A stretch of DNA of 64,000 nucleotides from Thereva unica (Eukaryota; Arthropoda; Insecta; Diptera; Therevidae). The notes beneath the pieces are model-generated. The model worked only from the letters and a program-made list of their open reading frames with translations. It did no database searches and was not told where the DNA came from. The stretch spans positions 166,547,850 to 166,611,849 of the forward strand of contig OX465283.1 of NCBI GenBank assembly GCA_949987705.1. The letters are read 5' to 3'. This document shows positions 10,614-25,000 of the stretch, one piece after another (position 1 is the first letter of the stretch; each line of letters starts with the position of its first letter). Made by a program: the position numbers and the translations under genes.

Positions 10614-13129
10614 AAAGACTAGTTATACCTACTATAATATTTTTTCATGAATCAATTATGTTTTGTAGTACAAAAACTCAATCGATTGTACAAATTCATA
10701 TTTACGAACATTTCGAACATTAAGATGCATTTCATTCCTATAAACTATTAAAACAATCAAACCAAAATTCCTATGCATCAAAAAATAAAGCAATTTGCAA
10801 TTAAATATGCATTATACATGCAAATACCCTCGACAAGTCTATCGCAATCCCTGAAGAGAGACTTTTTAACAAACAAAGACCACTTAACTACTGCCTAGAA
10901 GATTTTCATTTATTTATGCAAATCCCCAACATCCAACAAAGATGATGAGCAGAAACTTTATGGAAAAGCAGCCCGCCAAAATAGCATTATTTTAACATCA
11001 TACAAAGCAGGAAGTTTTCCGGTATAGTAACAAATCCCTGTCGACTTTTAAAGAGGCGACAATTTGGCATATCTACCTACCTACGACCCCAAAGTATGCT
11101 ATGCACATAAACGAACAGAAGGAAATAATAATAAAGTTGAGCTTCGCCAAAAATTTGCCACGCAGCAGGAATTAGAAAAGTGGCAAGGATATTCGGTTCC
11201 ACAGCGATTATTATGCTTTATATACGGTGGTAATACAGCTTACAATTGCGTAACACGATAACAAAATTTAGCCCAAGGCTAATTAGGCTGCAGATGAATC
11301 TCATTTGGAAAAGGTAAATTAAGATGGATCTGAAACTGATGAAATACACATCTACTCTGACGGACTTGCACTGATAAGGATATATATAGGGAGGTATTGT
11401 GAATTTGAATCTTTAATTAGGTCAGTGGTTCTTATCCGCCCATAAAAAGTGTCATTTAGTGGCTTTCCGAAACGGGTTCATTCATTTATTTAGATTTTAG
11501 ATGGCCACTAAAAAAGCAGTGGTCGTTGGTTTATTAAAGGCGAGAGAGATAAATCGATAACAAAGCTCGCTAAAATTAAAGGACGAGTTCCCTAGAACGA
11601 AGCGGAGCTAATTTTACCAAGGAATATATCGATTATTTTTCACATTTGTCATGTACGAGGAGACAAAGAAAGAAATCGAAGAACATTTTCAGATTGCGAC
11701 AGAGAATGGCAAGAGTTTGAGTAATAAAAAAACGAATACAATTACACAATATACGAAAACCATGTATTCTTGCGCCTTTTACGCCTTCAGAATAATTAAA
11801 TAACATTAAAGCATACACATGATCCTGGTACGGAATGTTCGGCTTGTGCGAGAGCTTTGTATATTTGGAACATTTTTGGGAATTTAAACGAAATTCAAAA
11901 GGAATGTAATTATTAAGTGATTTTTTTGGTTATTTAGTATATTATTAATGCTTATTCAATAGTTAGTAGTTATTAAATGGGAACATTAAAGAATTGGCCG
12001 GTTTGGACAGTACTCAACCATTCCTAACGTAACTACACATACAATGGTCTACTACAATAGGTTACAATTTTCACACTTTCTTGCTGGCCTTAACTTTTCG
12101 GTTTTAATGAGTACCAGCTTGTCTTTAAGAGCTTTCGATAATTTCTGAAGACAATAGGTGGTATTTTCGTTGGCGAGTGACGTGACTACGAGCGACGCGG
12201 TGAACTGAAAGTGTTGATGCCTTCATAGGTATGGAGGAAAATGTCACTTTACACGCCATCTTGCGACAATTACATACGAATTTAGTCGATTTGGTTGCGA
12301 GAAATTTGTTAGATTGACAATGAGAATACCAATTTAAAGTCGAAGTGACACATTTCCACGTCACTCGACAACGAGAATAAGGCTGAATGTCTACATGAAC
12401 CTACTTCGCTCAAAACAAAATCCATTATTTGTTGATTTAATCTAAACCATCGCGAGTATCGTCCTATAAATGGAATATCATACCATATACCCATAAAGGT
12501 AGCTAGCATTATCCTCTAGTGGGCCTAGGGGTTGCAACCGGTCAACACATCCGAGATAATACTAGTACATACTAGTTTACATTTAAAAATCAAGTTTTAT
12601 TTTAGGTTTTCTTGGGGGGCACCCAGCATTCTCTACTAACTACTCCAATGCATATACCCTCTCATTATTCTTACTCTCCATATGATGTAATTTGTGTTCG
12701 CCCCTAAAAATTAAAAACTCTGTGTTAAATCAATACACTAATTAATAAACATAAAAATATGTCACTACTAAACAAAAACCACAGATATTTATAAGACAGC
12801 CAAATCCTTATACATATATATGTATAAATAGACAAACCTCCCCTAAAGAAATAAGTGGATTTTCATAGAGCAAAGAAGTTTCTTCTGCATGTATGTATGT
12901 ATATGCAACACTTCAGTGCCTGGGAATAAAAGCAACTGGTTGAGTTCTAAAGTTCGTACTTAAGCGTAATTACGGAAATATGTTTTAGTAACTAAGACGT
13001 ACTCAAAAAATATATGTAGTCAGAGGGTAGTATAGTGGAAGAAACTTTAATAATTTTCATTACATTATACGAAAACATTTTTACTAACAAAATAGCATCA
13101 ATTTGATAAATTTATTAGTCTTGAAAGAT
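10614..13129. other. Intergenic stretch, no gene supported
   Basis: Apart from the inverted repeat at 12162-12379, this AT-rich interval has only short open frames without recognisable similarity, codon bias or splice structure. Confidence 0.4.
12162..12379. mobile_element. 218-bp MITE-like inverted repeat
   Basis: Near-perfect 23-bp ends, TATTTTCGTTGGCGAGTGAC at 12162 and its complement ending at 12379 (two mismatches). Target duplication not resolved; interior unremarkable. Confidence 0.6.
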
Positions 13130-13460
13130 ACCTATGAAGGAGAAGAACATAAACGTAAGAATTGTAATGGGTTCAATTTCCTTGGGAGTATCTTCAGTAC
13201 AGATGATACGGCACGGACTGACGTTCAAGGTAATAATCTTGATAATATCTTGATATAAAAGATTGCTGAGCATACAGGCATGAATGGCATGTTTGGAAGA
13301 TTGATTTTTTTCCTCATTTCTTATTTCTCACACGAAGATGTATGCATATCCTTAAATCTTACGCTGGTGCTGGGTGTAAGAACTGTAATACAGATTGTTG
13401 TGTATTACTCAACCGAATGTGCTGTATGCGATTAAATAAGAAAATTTTAAATTTAACATA
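13130..13460 (+). pseudogene. LINE reverse transcriptase C-terminal fragment
   Basis: 13165-13230 reads FNFLGSIFSTDDTARTDVQ and about 13380-13430 reads YYSTECAV, the YLGS...I and YGTECW-type landmarks downstream of the RTE-like palm domain. A degraded copy of the other LINE family's 3' end follows at about 13760-13830 on the minus strand. Confidence 0.6.
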
Positions 13461-14139
13461 AAGTTTTTAAAGGAGAAAACCCTTTCTTAAAGTACTCAAT
13501 TACATTTTCTCTTTTCTGCACAAAAGCGTGATCTCTGTGGAGTGCGCCATTGATTATTTTTAATAAAAAACGTAATATGACTTTTTTGTTCTGGAACAAA
13601 TTTAAGCAATTTTGTATTTTAATTTGCAATATTTTCGTAGAGCACTTAAAAAAACTTTTTTAATTCAATTTGTTTATGAAATCTTGCGTAATTCTTTTTG
13701 TAAGTTGTAGATTTAAATGCAGAGCAATTGTTTTAAAGTGAAAGAACTAAGCTTATAAATTTGCACTACCAGCTCAACATGGTCTGTTCGTGGTCATGAT
13801 GCAATGTCTAGTATTAAACTTAGTTTGGAAGGATAGAAGATCATAGGACAAAATAGTAATCCAAATAAAAATTGCTATTGTCAAAATTGATTATTTAATA
13901 ACTTGATTTAATATTAAAATGAAAAGAGAATAATAATTAATCTGCCCGACGATCATACAAAACTCAAAAACACAAGTGAAACAGTACTTTCCTTGCCTAA
14001 AGTAGTACTTTTATTGTTCCTTGTAGCATAGATAGGCGAAACTCAATTTAAAAAGCGAAGGCCTCAATTAATAAATCATTATCTTCATTTCATAACATTC
14101 CGCACCTTATAAAATAGCGATAATTTCAAGAATAAATAA

Positions 14140-14600
14140 TTTATTTATTTATTTAGCCAAACAAGGCTAACTTAAATTAACATAATATTATACCAACAAC
14201 CCTATCCTTCGCTTGGTTCAATGTTAACTCTTTACTTCTTCGACAATTTCTACTATTTACCATGAAAACTGTCAACAGAAAAAAAACATCTAGCTCTAAC
14301 TTAATAACTAAAAATACGAAGATAAATCGCAAGATGTACAGTTTTCACACTCAGGAGCATAAAATACCACAAGGTCCCTCCCAAAGGAATTCAAATTCAG
14401 CAGCATTTTTTTAAACTGTGTTAACCCAACTACATGGGAAAAACTTGCTCTACATAATTTATTACTCCTGTGGAGGATTAAAACCTCACTAATACTCCCT
14501 GTCTACACCTTAAAACCAAATCAAATTCACCTTTCTTCTTAGATCCCAAACATTAATTATTAAGGATCTGTCGTCCTATGTTTGTGTAGCATATAGCACA
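14140..14600 (-). mobile_element. Probable LINE 3' end with (AAAT)n tail
   Basis: On the minus strand the segment ends AGCCTTGTTTGGCTAAATA followed by repeated AAAT, a common dipteran LINE tail. Upstream coding motifs were not readable. Confidence 0.4.
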
Positions 14601-16789
14601 ATTTCGATCGCAGAATTTTCCATAAAACTTTCTATAAGCCCGGAGACATGTGGAAAACTTCGAAAAGTTGCAAATTGGAAAACAAAAGTTTTAAGATGGC
14701 TTCATTTAAAACACAAAAAAAAGGCACCAAAAAGGAAACGGATGACTAATGAACCGAGATTTTTTTGCCGAAAGAATCCTTGTTCGAAATTATTTCCCTA
14801 GCTCGGTGGTAATAAATTAACTAAAAAGAGAGGAAGATTTCCACTCAATAATTCATAAACTTAAATCCCATTAGTATATTCCTAAAATCCCTTTAGATCA
14901 CTGCTGGCTCTGAAGTTTTTCGTTCTTATACGGCTGCCGACAATCGCCAGAAGGAAGCAATTAAGTTTTCGCTGTGTGAATATCCAGCCCAGAGTATAAA
15001 CTTTTTATACATCTGGAGCTCAACAGGTTATCAGCTGGGGCAAACTCCAGGCCCCGTCGAATATCTACACGTACAGCGAGAGAACACAAGCAAAATATTA
15101 TCACTCACCTAACAATCAAATCAAATCTAGTGAATAAAATATAAATGGCCAGTACACAATATTGTGGATACTCGCAAATGCTACCATACATATGTAGAAA
15201 CAAGAATCGTATACACATCCAGCTCCAAGCTCCACCCGATTCCATTTCGACGGACCACAGGGCCCGTTTGCGAGGAGTCGAGTGGAGCAACGATGCATGG
15301 AAGACCAGGGAAAGGATCTTTTGTCTTCATTACATCATAAGCAGATTTAATGATAAATGGCATTCTTAAGCGTATACATTGTCTTATGACGGTAAATCCA
15401 TTTCCATAATTGCAGTCCCTTCGGGGCTAGTGCTCCGGATACTTGCAACGTCGTGGCTCAGTCCAAACGAGTTATATCCACACAAATTTTCACACTTACA
15501 CTTTTATAGATATAAGCCCCAACTATCGGGATACTTCGGTTGCAAATGCAGTAAAAATCACAATATTCTTTTCTTTAGATGTTTTTGTATAAATCAAATT
15601 CAATTAGGTCACTCACAACACACAGGATATAACTTAAGTATTGAAAAGCACCGCGGTTCAACTTCTAAATCAGTAGTGGTACATGCACCCCTTGCCTTTA
15701 CTCAACGACGGCTCTAACTAAACTGACTCCACAGATGGTAACAGCAAAGAACTTGCTCCACTTGCTCTCCAATATTCTACACCAACATTCCCCATTCTGA
15801 AGCCTGGAGAAAACCGAGCGATTCTATAGTTGATGTAGGCCACAGTAAATTTTGTTCTGGATTTTCTCGCACTTCTCATCCTTGCCGGCTAGATTTATCG
15901 AATCTTAAAGCCGGAGCGGCACAAATACAACAGGTGAATACGGTGCATGCAAAAGAGCCCAAGAGCGAGTTGACCTATAAGAGTGAAATCTAGGGATGTA
16001 TCTAGAGCTTGTAGGGAAATTAAGTGCTAAAGTACAGAGCCCAGCACACTAACTTCACACAAGCCAACTGTAAAAAGTTTTCTCGGAAAGCTTTCATTTA
16101 TTATAAACTTGCATGTGTACTATTCTATGTAGAAATTCGAAGGACCTTTCAAGCTCCGGGCTGCCCCTTTTTAGGGCTTTAACAAAGCTTCATTAAAATA
16201 TTTTTGCTAAGGACATCAAACATACAAAGTCAGTCCCATAGCATTCAATTTGCGAATTTAGAGTCACAGTCACATATAAGTTGCACGACCACCTACTATT
16301 TAAAAATCATGTTCTGGTCACATATTGCGCAGAATACTATTAGGATGGGCTCGATAAAGGTTAAACCTAAGTTACTTACTACAACAGGGATCCCTTGAAA
16401 ATGCAAATCTCTTCCAGTAGCAGTTTTATTTAACATAATGGAGATTCCTAGTCCCGTTTACAAATCGACCGTTATGGAAATAAATCTTAGTTTCTAATTC
16501 AATTGGAAATTTTGTTTTAGCGTTACTCTTCAGCAGTACAATTGCTAGTTTCTACTCGTTCTTCGATAGTATAGGATTTGTTATCAAAGACATATTTTAG
16601 AAAGCCAACGCCAGATATACGTATTGGGGAAGCACAGAGATTAACGAGCAGGTTTATCATTAATTAAAATCTGGTAGCGTGTAACCTGGACAACACCGGT
16701 GAAATTCCATCTTTTTTCTCTTTGACTTCAAACAGCGTGACGGACAGTTTAGCAACCAAAATACAAACTCAGATCAAGCGTCCTCCTCG
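14601..16789. other. Intergenic, no gene supported
   Basis: Short overlapping frames on both strands around 15100-15720 have no similarity I recognise and no initiation or splice context. No repeats were resolved. Confidence 0.35.
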
Positions 16790-18310
16790 GATCGCTGGTG
16801 GATGTGCTTCAGGGAAACCTGCTACTTATTCTTCTTCTTTGATCCGTTAACTGGCGGTCCGAGCGGGACGTCCCCGCAACGGATACGCTGCTGTCGGTGC
16901 CGCTTTGAAAAATGCGGTTTCTTGCCTAGTTTCTTCGGTTTCCCAATTCGGGTCAATTCGGCAGGACGACCACCCTCCTCCTTTCATACCCTGGGCTTGG
17001 GACCAGGCGACGGCGGAGTTAACCTACTACTTAACGGTATAAAAAGTCAAGGATTGCCTGGAAAAAGTTCGGCCAGGCCCTAAAAGCTAGACTCTCCGGA
17101 GAGCGCCTACCAACTATAGACCTAAAGACCTTATAGAGACAATCGAAGATAGGGTCAAAAATTTCGATAACGCTATCCACACGGCGTGTAGATAGCTTGC
17201 GCAGTAAGACGGAGCAAAAACCTTTCCCCGTGTTGGAATGAAAATCTCTCGAAACTGAGCTGAAACTTAAGCTTGGGTTTTTTACATTCCGGTATTGCCA
17301 TCGCGAGCTTACAAGACTTTGCCAGACTAGGGAGGATTCTCTTCAAATAAGACATCGGTCCGTCGTTGATAAAAAAATAGTTTGGACTAAATTACACGCG
17401 GAGTCTCTAGAGCTACTAATGAAGGGTGATTTCCAAATGCATCACTGCGGTATCAATGCAGAATTCAGCTACAGATTTCCAATTGCTGAATTCTGCAGTG
17501 AGCATTTTGGATTTCTCCCGAACACACACTTCCCCGGATGCAAGCACAGAAAGACTCAGGGAACTGAGACACTCCTGGAAGGAGATTACTATTAACACAA
17601 AGGAGGCTTTCTGAACGATAATAGCATCTCTCCTTTTGAAGCACGCAACCCGAACGGCATTCCACGAGTCACCCTGCAGAAATTACCTGAGTTAGTAAAA
17701 CCATGGCCATTGGTCATGTTTAAGAGCTGCTTTAGCGCAGTTACGTCCCCGTGAGTTGAAGACGCACGCGAATAGTATTCAACTCCAATACAGGCAGAAG
17801 GCACGAGTCCTCGAAGGACTATAGGTCGATTAGCCTAACACCCTTTGTTTTCAAGACACTGAAAAGGATAATCGGTTCACACATCTGGGAGTCTTGCCAC
17901 AGGTGGTCCTGTTGATGTACCCAGCGGCGATAGGTCCAATTCTCTCGCACAGCTTGTTAGTGTGGTGGCTAGTGCTGAGCAGGACCTATAATGGCATAAG
18001 CTGGAAAAGGTCCAGAGCAAAGCAACAATAGGGTCAACAGTCTCTAATCTAGGAACATAGATGGGTACAAGAACATCGGACATCGAGACAGTTGGCAGCC
18101 AATATCCGCAGTCAAAAACGTTATTTTGGCTACCACCTGCTTTTAGCCAGCCAACGGTGTAACGCACTGGAGACCTGTATTGCCTCTAGGACAACTAGGT
18201 TCACTCAAAACAAAGCAAGAACAAAGGACATCCTAAAGAAACCTCAAAGAGATATTGACAGAATTACGGAAATCACCACGATGGGACTTTGGCCAAAGGG
18301 GACCACGCTA
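16790..18310 (+). pseudogene. LINE relic upstream of the ZDHHC6 gene
   Basis: GC-richer, codon-like sequence broken by stops. 17812-17885 reads DYRSISLTPFVFKTLKRIIG, the conserved fingers motif of Jockey/LOA-type reverse transcriptases. The preceding kilobase may be the endonuclease-to-RT linker, and 18092-18334 part of a second frame. No ends were identified. Confidence 0.55.
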
Positions 18311-19043
18311 CCGTTACAAGTTAATTCCTTTTAATTTTGAAAAGTAAAAAAACAATTATTAAAGTCGCAATATGATTACTAATTAAAGTCTCAATATGAT
18401 TGTACTAGCTAGCAAGTCTTGAAATCTTGTTTCTCCTTATATAATTTCTTCGCCAATGTATCGCTTGATTTGCAAAAGCCATCTGGAAACTAATTAATAC
18501 ACAATACCATCTTGAATATCAGAAACAATTAAGAGTGAATTTTTACCTTTAGATTTTTGTATATGGTCAACAGATAAAAACGTGCTCTGCCCACACGGCA
18601 TGCATATGATTAACCCCACTAAAGCTAAAACAAGATCCCTTTATTAACCTGTAGTAATTACCTGCATCTATACCGTGCTGCATCGTCACAAAAAATAATA
18701 AATTGATTAAAAAGAAAAACCATCAAACACCAAATGCTTATTTACCGCCATCAACTTTTTCGAACAAGCTTCGTGCAGAGCTTCCGCTGGCCCTGGCAGT
18801 ACAGAGCCCCATTCGAAATTCGAAATTAGAATGCAAAAAGTGTGACCAAAGCACACCGCGGAGAAATGTCAATCCAAAAGGAGGGCCGACCAGGACCAGA
18901 CGGGTGTTTCGGTTTTTATGAGTTCGCGAATTTTAGTTTGGTGAATGTGGAAGTCGTGGCCTGTTCTTGCTGCGGCGTCGGTCTGCGTACAAAATTCTAA
19001 TTATTGAGAAGTCATAAACGTGTTAAAATTAGACGGAAGTGGA
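18300..19043 (+). promoter_or_regulatory. Presumed promoter and 5' UTR region of the ZDHHC6 gene
   Basis: The interval between the last LINE relic and the first ZDHHC6 codon contains no credible gene. The part from about 18740 to 19040 is locally GC-richer than its surroundings, as expected around a housekeeping start site. I could not identify a TATA box or initiator with confidence. Confidence 0.3.
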
Positions 19044-22000
19044 ATGAGCGGCGGGCTCTCAATTTTCTGGCGTTTCCTCCATTGGGGCCCACTCATAACA
19101 ATAGGTGAGGCCTGTTTTAATCCCAGACATTAGGAAGCCGGCAACCTGTTGTAAGAAAATTAGTGAAAAGATTTTATAATTAACGACCTTGTAGTAGAAG
19201 CTATCGTTATGTCCATTGGCTTATTTGGAAATTCTCTAAAACTTGCCCCAGGTGTCACAATATTAATGTCTCCTGAGGATGTTGGCATTCAATTTGGGGC
19301 AGCTAAAATGCCCATTTTTGCCATGTAATTGCCGTGGAGTGTCACCTGAACTTCGTGGTGAGGCGAGCGATTTATATCCAAAATAAACAAAAGTCGCTTT
19401 GATGATTAGTAAAGGGGAGATTGCGTGTCCTGATAGGATAATGTTATGAGCTTTTAGTCTCTAGCCCCGGTAGGCTGCGGTGCCCCCATTCAATAATGAC
19501 TGGCTTTGCCTTTTGTGTCGTATAGTAAAAGAGTTTACACCTGAGAACCGGCATATCTTCATACCTGATAATAAATAGAATTATCTTTTCCAGCTATTAT
19601 CAAATGTGTTACTCTGATGACACTGTATATGAACTCGATGTGGTGGCCGCCCAATTCAAGTTTGCAGGCGTTCTTCAATCAATTCGTGTTCCTGGTGCTG
19701 TCATCTGTTGCAGCATTTAACTACATCATGGCAACTATAACGGGTCCAGGATATTTGCCATTAAATTGGAAACCTCAGGTAAGGACTAGTAGTTTTAGAA
19801 AAGGTCAAAACCAATTCATAAAATCATATAATTTATTATGCATGCACTTGATCACCAAATATAGTGACTGGACCAACCCAAGTGATCTACGGTTACTTAC
19901 AAACGGCCACGGCGACTATCTACCCACATTCTTAATTTTTTGTCATCGCAAAAGCTTAGTTAATGTCGATCAGAATCAATATTTTGAATGATAATGAACT
20001 TGCGATATTCAAACTTGAGACTATTCTCATTTATCCTTTCGATCCTGGATATCCACCCGGACTTTGAGAATAAAACAGCGAAAGTTTACCATTGCGATTT
20101 TTATCACTGATTGGCATGTTAAGATGCTATGGAGTTCGGCAAAATTATTTTTTATTGTGTTTGGTTTGCTGAAGGAATTGTGATTTGTTTTCTCTTTTAT
20201 TATCGTGGCTATTAGTAGAAATTGCTCAGCAGGTCCCCAGTATTAAAATTACAGCAGCAGTGAGGGAGCCGCAAAAGGAATTATCGGAAGTTGTCTAAGC
20301 AACTATAATTTGTAGGTGGCCCATTAAAACCTATTCCGAAGGACTTTTCTCTCGACTTCAATATTTTTATTGGTCACCAAGTATATAAATTAAGGCTCCG
20401 AAAATAACTGATTTACATGGATAAGCGACCGCCAGTAGGGGAACCAATGCCTCAATGTCAAACGCTGGGCTATCGTTTCTTAAAATTTGTTTCCGTTCAT
20501 AGAACGTAATTGTTGTGATTTGTTTGTCTTAATAATTTAAGATTCTTGATGGAACGCAGGTGATTCAAAAAATTGGCAGACTATCAAAACACTAACAATT
20601 TTAGGCGCATTTATCTCGGTAAAACATGCTAAAGTATCGAGTTTATTTATTTTCCGGTAAGGCCCTTCTTGATGGCGAATAGATACACGAGGAAACAGGA
20701 AAAAGTCGCATAGGATTAGATCTGGTGGGGCCTGTGATTCCAGTGACGCTAGACTTCCAGTGCTGTTGTGAACGGGCACACCATGGCTGATATCCAGGCC
20801 ACTCAAACTTTTTGGCAACGGCGGGTGGATCTATACGAAGCCAATTTTCGCGGAAAAATGCTCCTTAGTTTCTCTGCTAAGACCCTAGCGATAAGTGCCG
20901 TGGCTCCATCCTGCTGCAAATGGTTTCTGGCTGCGTAGCTCCGGTATTTCTCCAACATCGTGTAGTACCGTTCTGCAGTGACGATTTCGCGCTCGCCGAA
21001 AAAGGACCGAGAATACCACTGCTGAAAAGTGCGCCCCAAACAGCCGTCTTCTGGCTATAGAGTGGATTTTGATAGACCGTTGACCTTGGTGCCTTGACCA
21101 CATTATTGTTCGCGAAATACGCCCGTGGTTGGTTAATTTCTGAAAACTAAAATACCGTACACTCTTTCCGTCGTCATATTTGCACAAAAGAGTGTGCGAA
21201 CAAAAACCGTTCGGCTGGGTGGACCATTCTTATTATTTAACGGCTCTACAACCGGGATCCGGTCCGGGCCTCTCGAAACTGTTCTTTGCACGGGTCCCAT
21301 ATTTCTGTACCAATGTAATCCAGTTAGGCATCCCTAAGCTTTAGGTGTCCTGATCTACGCCATCCTTCCAGCTGAGGTTGGGTTTTCCTCGCTGCTGCAC
21401 CCCATAGATTTTTCGGCAGAGAACTTTCCGAGCAGGCTCATCTACACTCATACGAGCTATATAGATGCCTGCCCATCGAAGCCTATCGAGTTTTATTTTC
21501 TTAGCGACATCTATATCGCGATAGTGCTCGTAGATCTCATCGTTGTAGTCTCCGGGATCGTCCTTCTTCACATTCTTCTTCTTTATGCTCCTTTAATAGA
21601 GTAAACCCTTCTAGAACAGAAGGCGCACTTCTCAATCAAGCGCTGAGAAGAGGCTCTGATGAGGACAACTAAGCAAACAATAATAAAGTTAAAATCCCTC
21701 ATGGGACATAAGGCGGGAACAGTTGCCCTCCAGCGGACTCTGTTTTGCTGGAACTGACGTCTTCTTCTGCTCCGCAATTTTCGGTAATAATACTACCGAG
21801 TAGCAGAATTTACCTACCAGTCACGGTTATTCAGCGGTGCCCGTTCAATGGTGTTTGCATTTATCCGCATTTCTTTGGTTTCAGTCGGATTTAGCCTTAA
21901 GCCTGCTGGACTACTTTCTGTTTCCAAATTGTTTAGCATGTTTTTGAGGTCCTGGTGTCTGTGGGCCAGCAAACATATATCGTCCGCGTAGTTGAGATCC

Positions 22001-25000
22001 TTAAAGCGATCTAGCCAACCCCATTGTATGCCTCCTGTTCTACTATCTAGAGCGCCGACAATGATCTCATTTATTACTATATAAAATAATAATGGCGAAA
22101 GTAGGCCCCTCAAAGCTGTCGGATAATTTTCCATTATGGACAACTCTGCATTTGGAATTGTTGTATAGGGTTTTTATTAATTCAATTATTCTTATAAAGC
22201 CCCTATTAATCAAGTCGAACGCTTTCTTATAGCCTATGACAGCAAGGTACTGAATCATAATTCAGTAGACTGCTCCACTATGAATCTCAAGGTGTTAATA
22301 TGATTTATACATGAGGGGCCCTTCCTGAATCCGGCCTGCTGTCTTCTAGCGCTCGGTGACTTCTCTTGTCCTACATCCTTGATGTCATCTTCTGCATCTT
22401 CAGTTGGAGCATAGCATTGGACTACCGTAGTACTTCTTAGTCTGGTACGCAGGCGCACGATAATAATCCTCTCAGACACTGGGGCCCAGCTAATGAACTT
22501 GGACCTGGCTTTTTTGGTGAGTATTACGCCAACGCCACTTCTGCTGCTTTGTTTCGTTTTTCCCAGAATATAAGAAGGACTCACCGTTTAGGCAGATATG
22601 TTCCCCCGCATCGGGCCATCTGGTCTCGCAAAGTACCATGATCTTGATTTTATATCGATTCATCTTGCTGAGGACTTCATCCAGCCGTCCATCAGCAAGC
22701 TCTCACTCAAGTTCTCACACTCCATGATCCGATTTGTGTCCTTGTTCGAAAAGCAAAGGTCGTCGTCGTGTTGTTCATCCGGTTCCGAGGCATTGTTTGC
22801 CGATTCGTAGCAATGGTGTTTTTTATGGGAGCGGGCTGCTAACCCTCAGCCCAACCGACTTAAAACTCTGTTTTGTGGCGCAGGAGCTCGCCATTCGCCC
22901 GTCACCCGTTAGCTCCTTCCGAAAAAGCACCCCGGGGACACCGCGGGGAGGTTGGATTAGGACTTGCTAACAGATATGGAAGGTGTTTGTCTGCAGTGAA
23001 TCTTCTCGGGTTTTGATAGAAGTGACAAATCAGGTGTCACCACCTTCCGAGGTCTTTGTTAGCCGTTCGCCCCCTTATTTTTCTAGAAAAAATTATTTTA
23101 CTTTGTGTATTTTATCTGTCCGACGGGATTCTTCCTTCTAATAGAATAAGCTTAAATTATCTTTTGAGTTCAGGAGTTCCGCAAGCCCATCTAAGACTAT
23201 TGATAAATTTTAATTCATTAGGTCTTATTGTTTAGAGAAGATAGTGCATTGCTATTTGCAGATTTGAAATTGAGCTTGAAGGAAAGACTTTTTTTCTTTG
23301 CTCTCTTTAATGGGTTTTCTCTGATCTAAACTTAGTTCGACCTTTATTATTTCCGCCTTTCCTTTATAGTCCTCATTATTAAATGTGGTTACATCTGAAT
23401 TAATTTACTTTATGAATGAACATTTGGTTTAGCCTTAATGTTTTTACTATAATTTTATAAATTGCATTTAATTACGAGAAGTTACAAGCAAAAAATGAAA
23501 ATTATTCTCTAATTAAATATTTTTCCTCACATTATGTATTTGGGAAGTTGCACGTAAAGCAATAATTAATAACGCCCAAAAAGCCAGAACCATAAAAATA
23601 GCGTCGAATAGATTTTGATTGCAATGACAAAATGCTGATATAAAACTTATAACAAATGATTCTGGCGCTATATTTAGCATGCCCAGAACAGAAGTACTTA
23701 CAACTTTCGCTTTTTATTATTCGGTTCAGGTTAATTCCAGCAATTTAATGGCCAACGTATATACGTATTGAGTAAATTTATGTTCAGAAATTAATAAGGC
23801 GAATTGCGTGCAAATAAAACCCCTAGCCCATTGGTTTGTGATTTAATGAATGAAATTGTGTCGAAAAGTTACGGACAAATGTTTTATTATATAAGCTTTA
23901 TTGTAATCCTTAATGCGTTTTAGAAGTAATCCTTAAAAATCTCGAATTGAAGAAATAATTTTTTTTTGGTTTGTTTATAAGTTTTTGCCTGTATCAATGC
24001 CGAAATTCAAATGAAACTGTTTTTCATTTAGAGTCTGGGTTGTGTTGAACAAAATGACGATTAATCTAGCGTTTAAACTATTATGATAGTCGGAAATTCT
24101 GGCTGCAGACGATGGGCCTTTTCGTAAACACATACGTATGCCTTGCAACGAGGCAACGAGTTCGTAAACGCAGATGATCCAAAGTCATTCGTTCGGAAAC
24201 GTAAAAGATTCAAGTTTGTTGCGCAACAGTCAATGCAACAGCGCAGCCAATTTCGAATATATGCATACGAAAGCGAAAAGAAGTGTGCGCTGCTTTGTTA
24301 CCGATGCGTTGTTGCTTTGACGTTTACGAAAAGGCCCGATTTTCTCGCAGTTGAACAAGTCAAGCGAGAAGCAAACGCAAGCCAGTTGTGTTGCATCGCA
24401 TCGCATCGTATTGAAGGTATTATCTGATAAATATTCGAAACGAAACTACTTTCGGCCAACCAACTTCATTTATCTACTTAATTTGACATTCTGATGCGAA
24501 CAATTGTTTCAAGAATTATTTAAAATATTTTAAAACAAACAAATAAATTCAGGGCTTCCGTCAATGGGTTTACTCACGGACTGAAATCCGATGACAGACG
24601 GACAAATTTAATACGAATTCGCATTGAGGGATACCATTTACTTATTTGCGAATTTCATGACTTTCGAATTGCATTTCAGGAAAGCCCCCTGGCTTATGAT
24701 AGTGTATCGATCTTCCGACTACCATTAGCAGTTTAAGAAGATTTCATAGTTTTCCAGAACGTAGTAGAAAAGATGAAGTTAGTAAATACGCAAGGGTAAA
24801 TACCTGTATTGTCTTAAATGGTCGACTGTGGTATTTGTAGTTTATTACGATCTACATGAGTATTCCTGTTTGCAGCTATTTGTTCCTAGCTCAGTGCATC
24901 GTTTTTACATATTCAAATAAGGATTATCCTTGTTACTTCTTGAATCCATTTCATGTTATAGTAATTAAAAAAATAATTATATGTTGTCCTAAAATAAATT

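Noticed and set aside
15105..15717. Cluster of overlapping 60-112-codon frames on both strands
   Set aside because: No recognisable motif, all frames mutually overlapping, no splice context.
24143..24427. 94-codon frame as a small gene
   Set aside because: Almost entirely inside the MITE defined by 16-bp TIRs and a GAT duplication.
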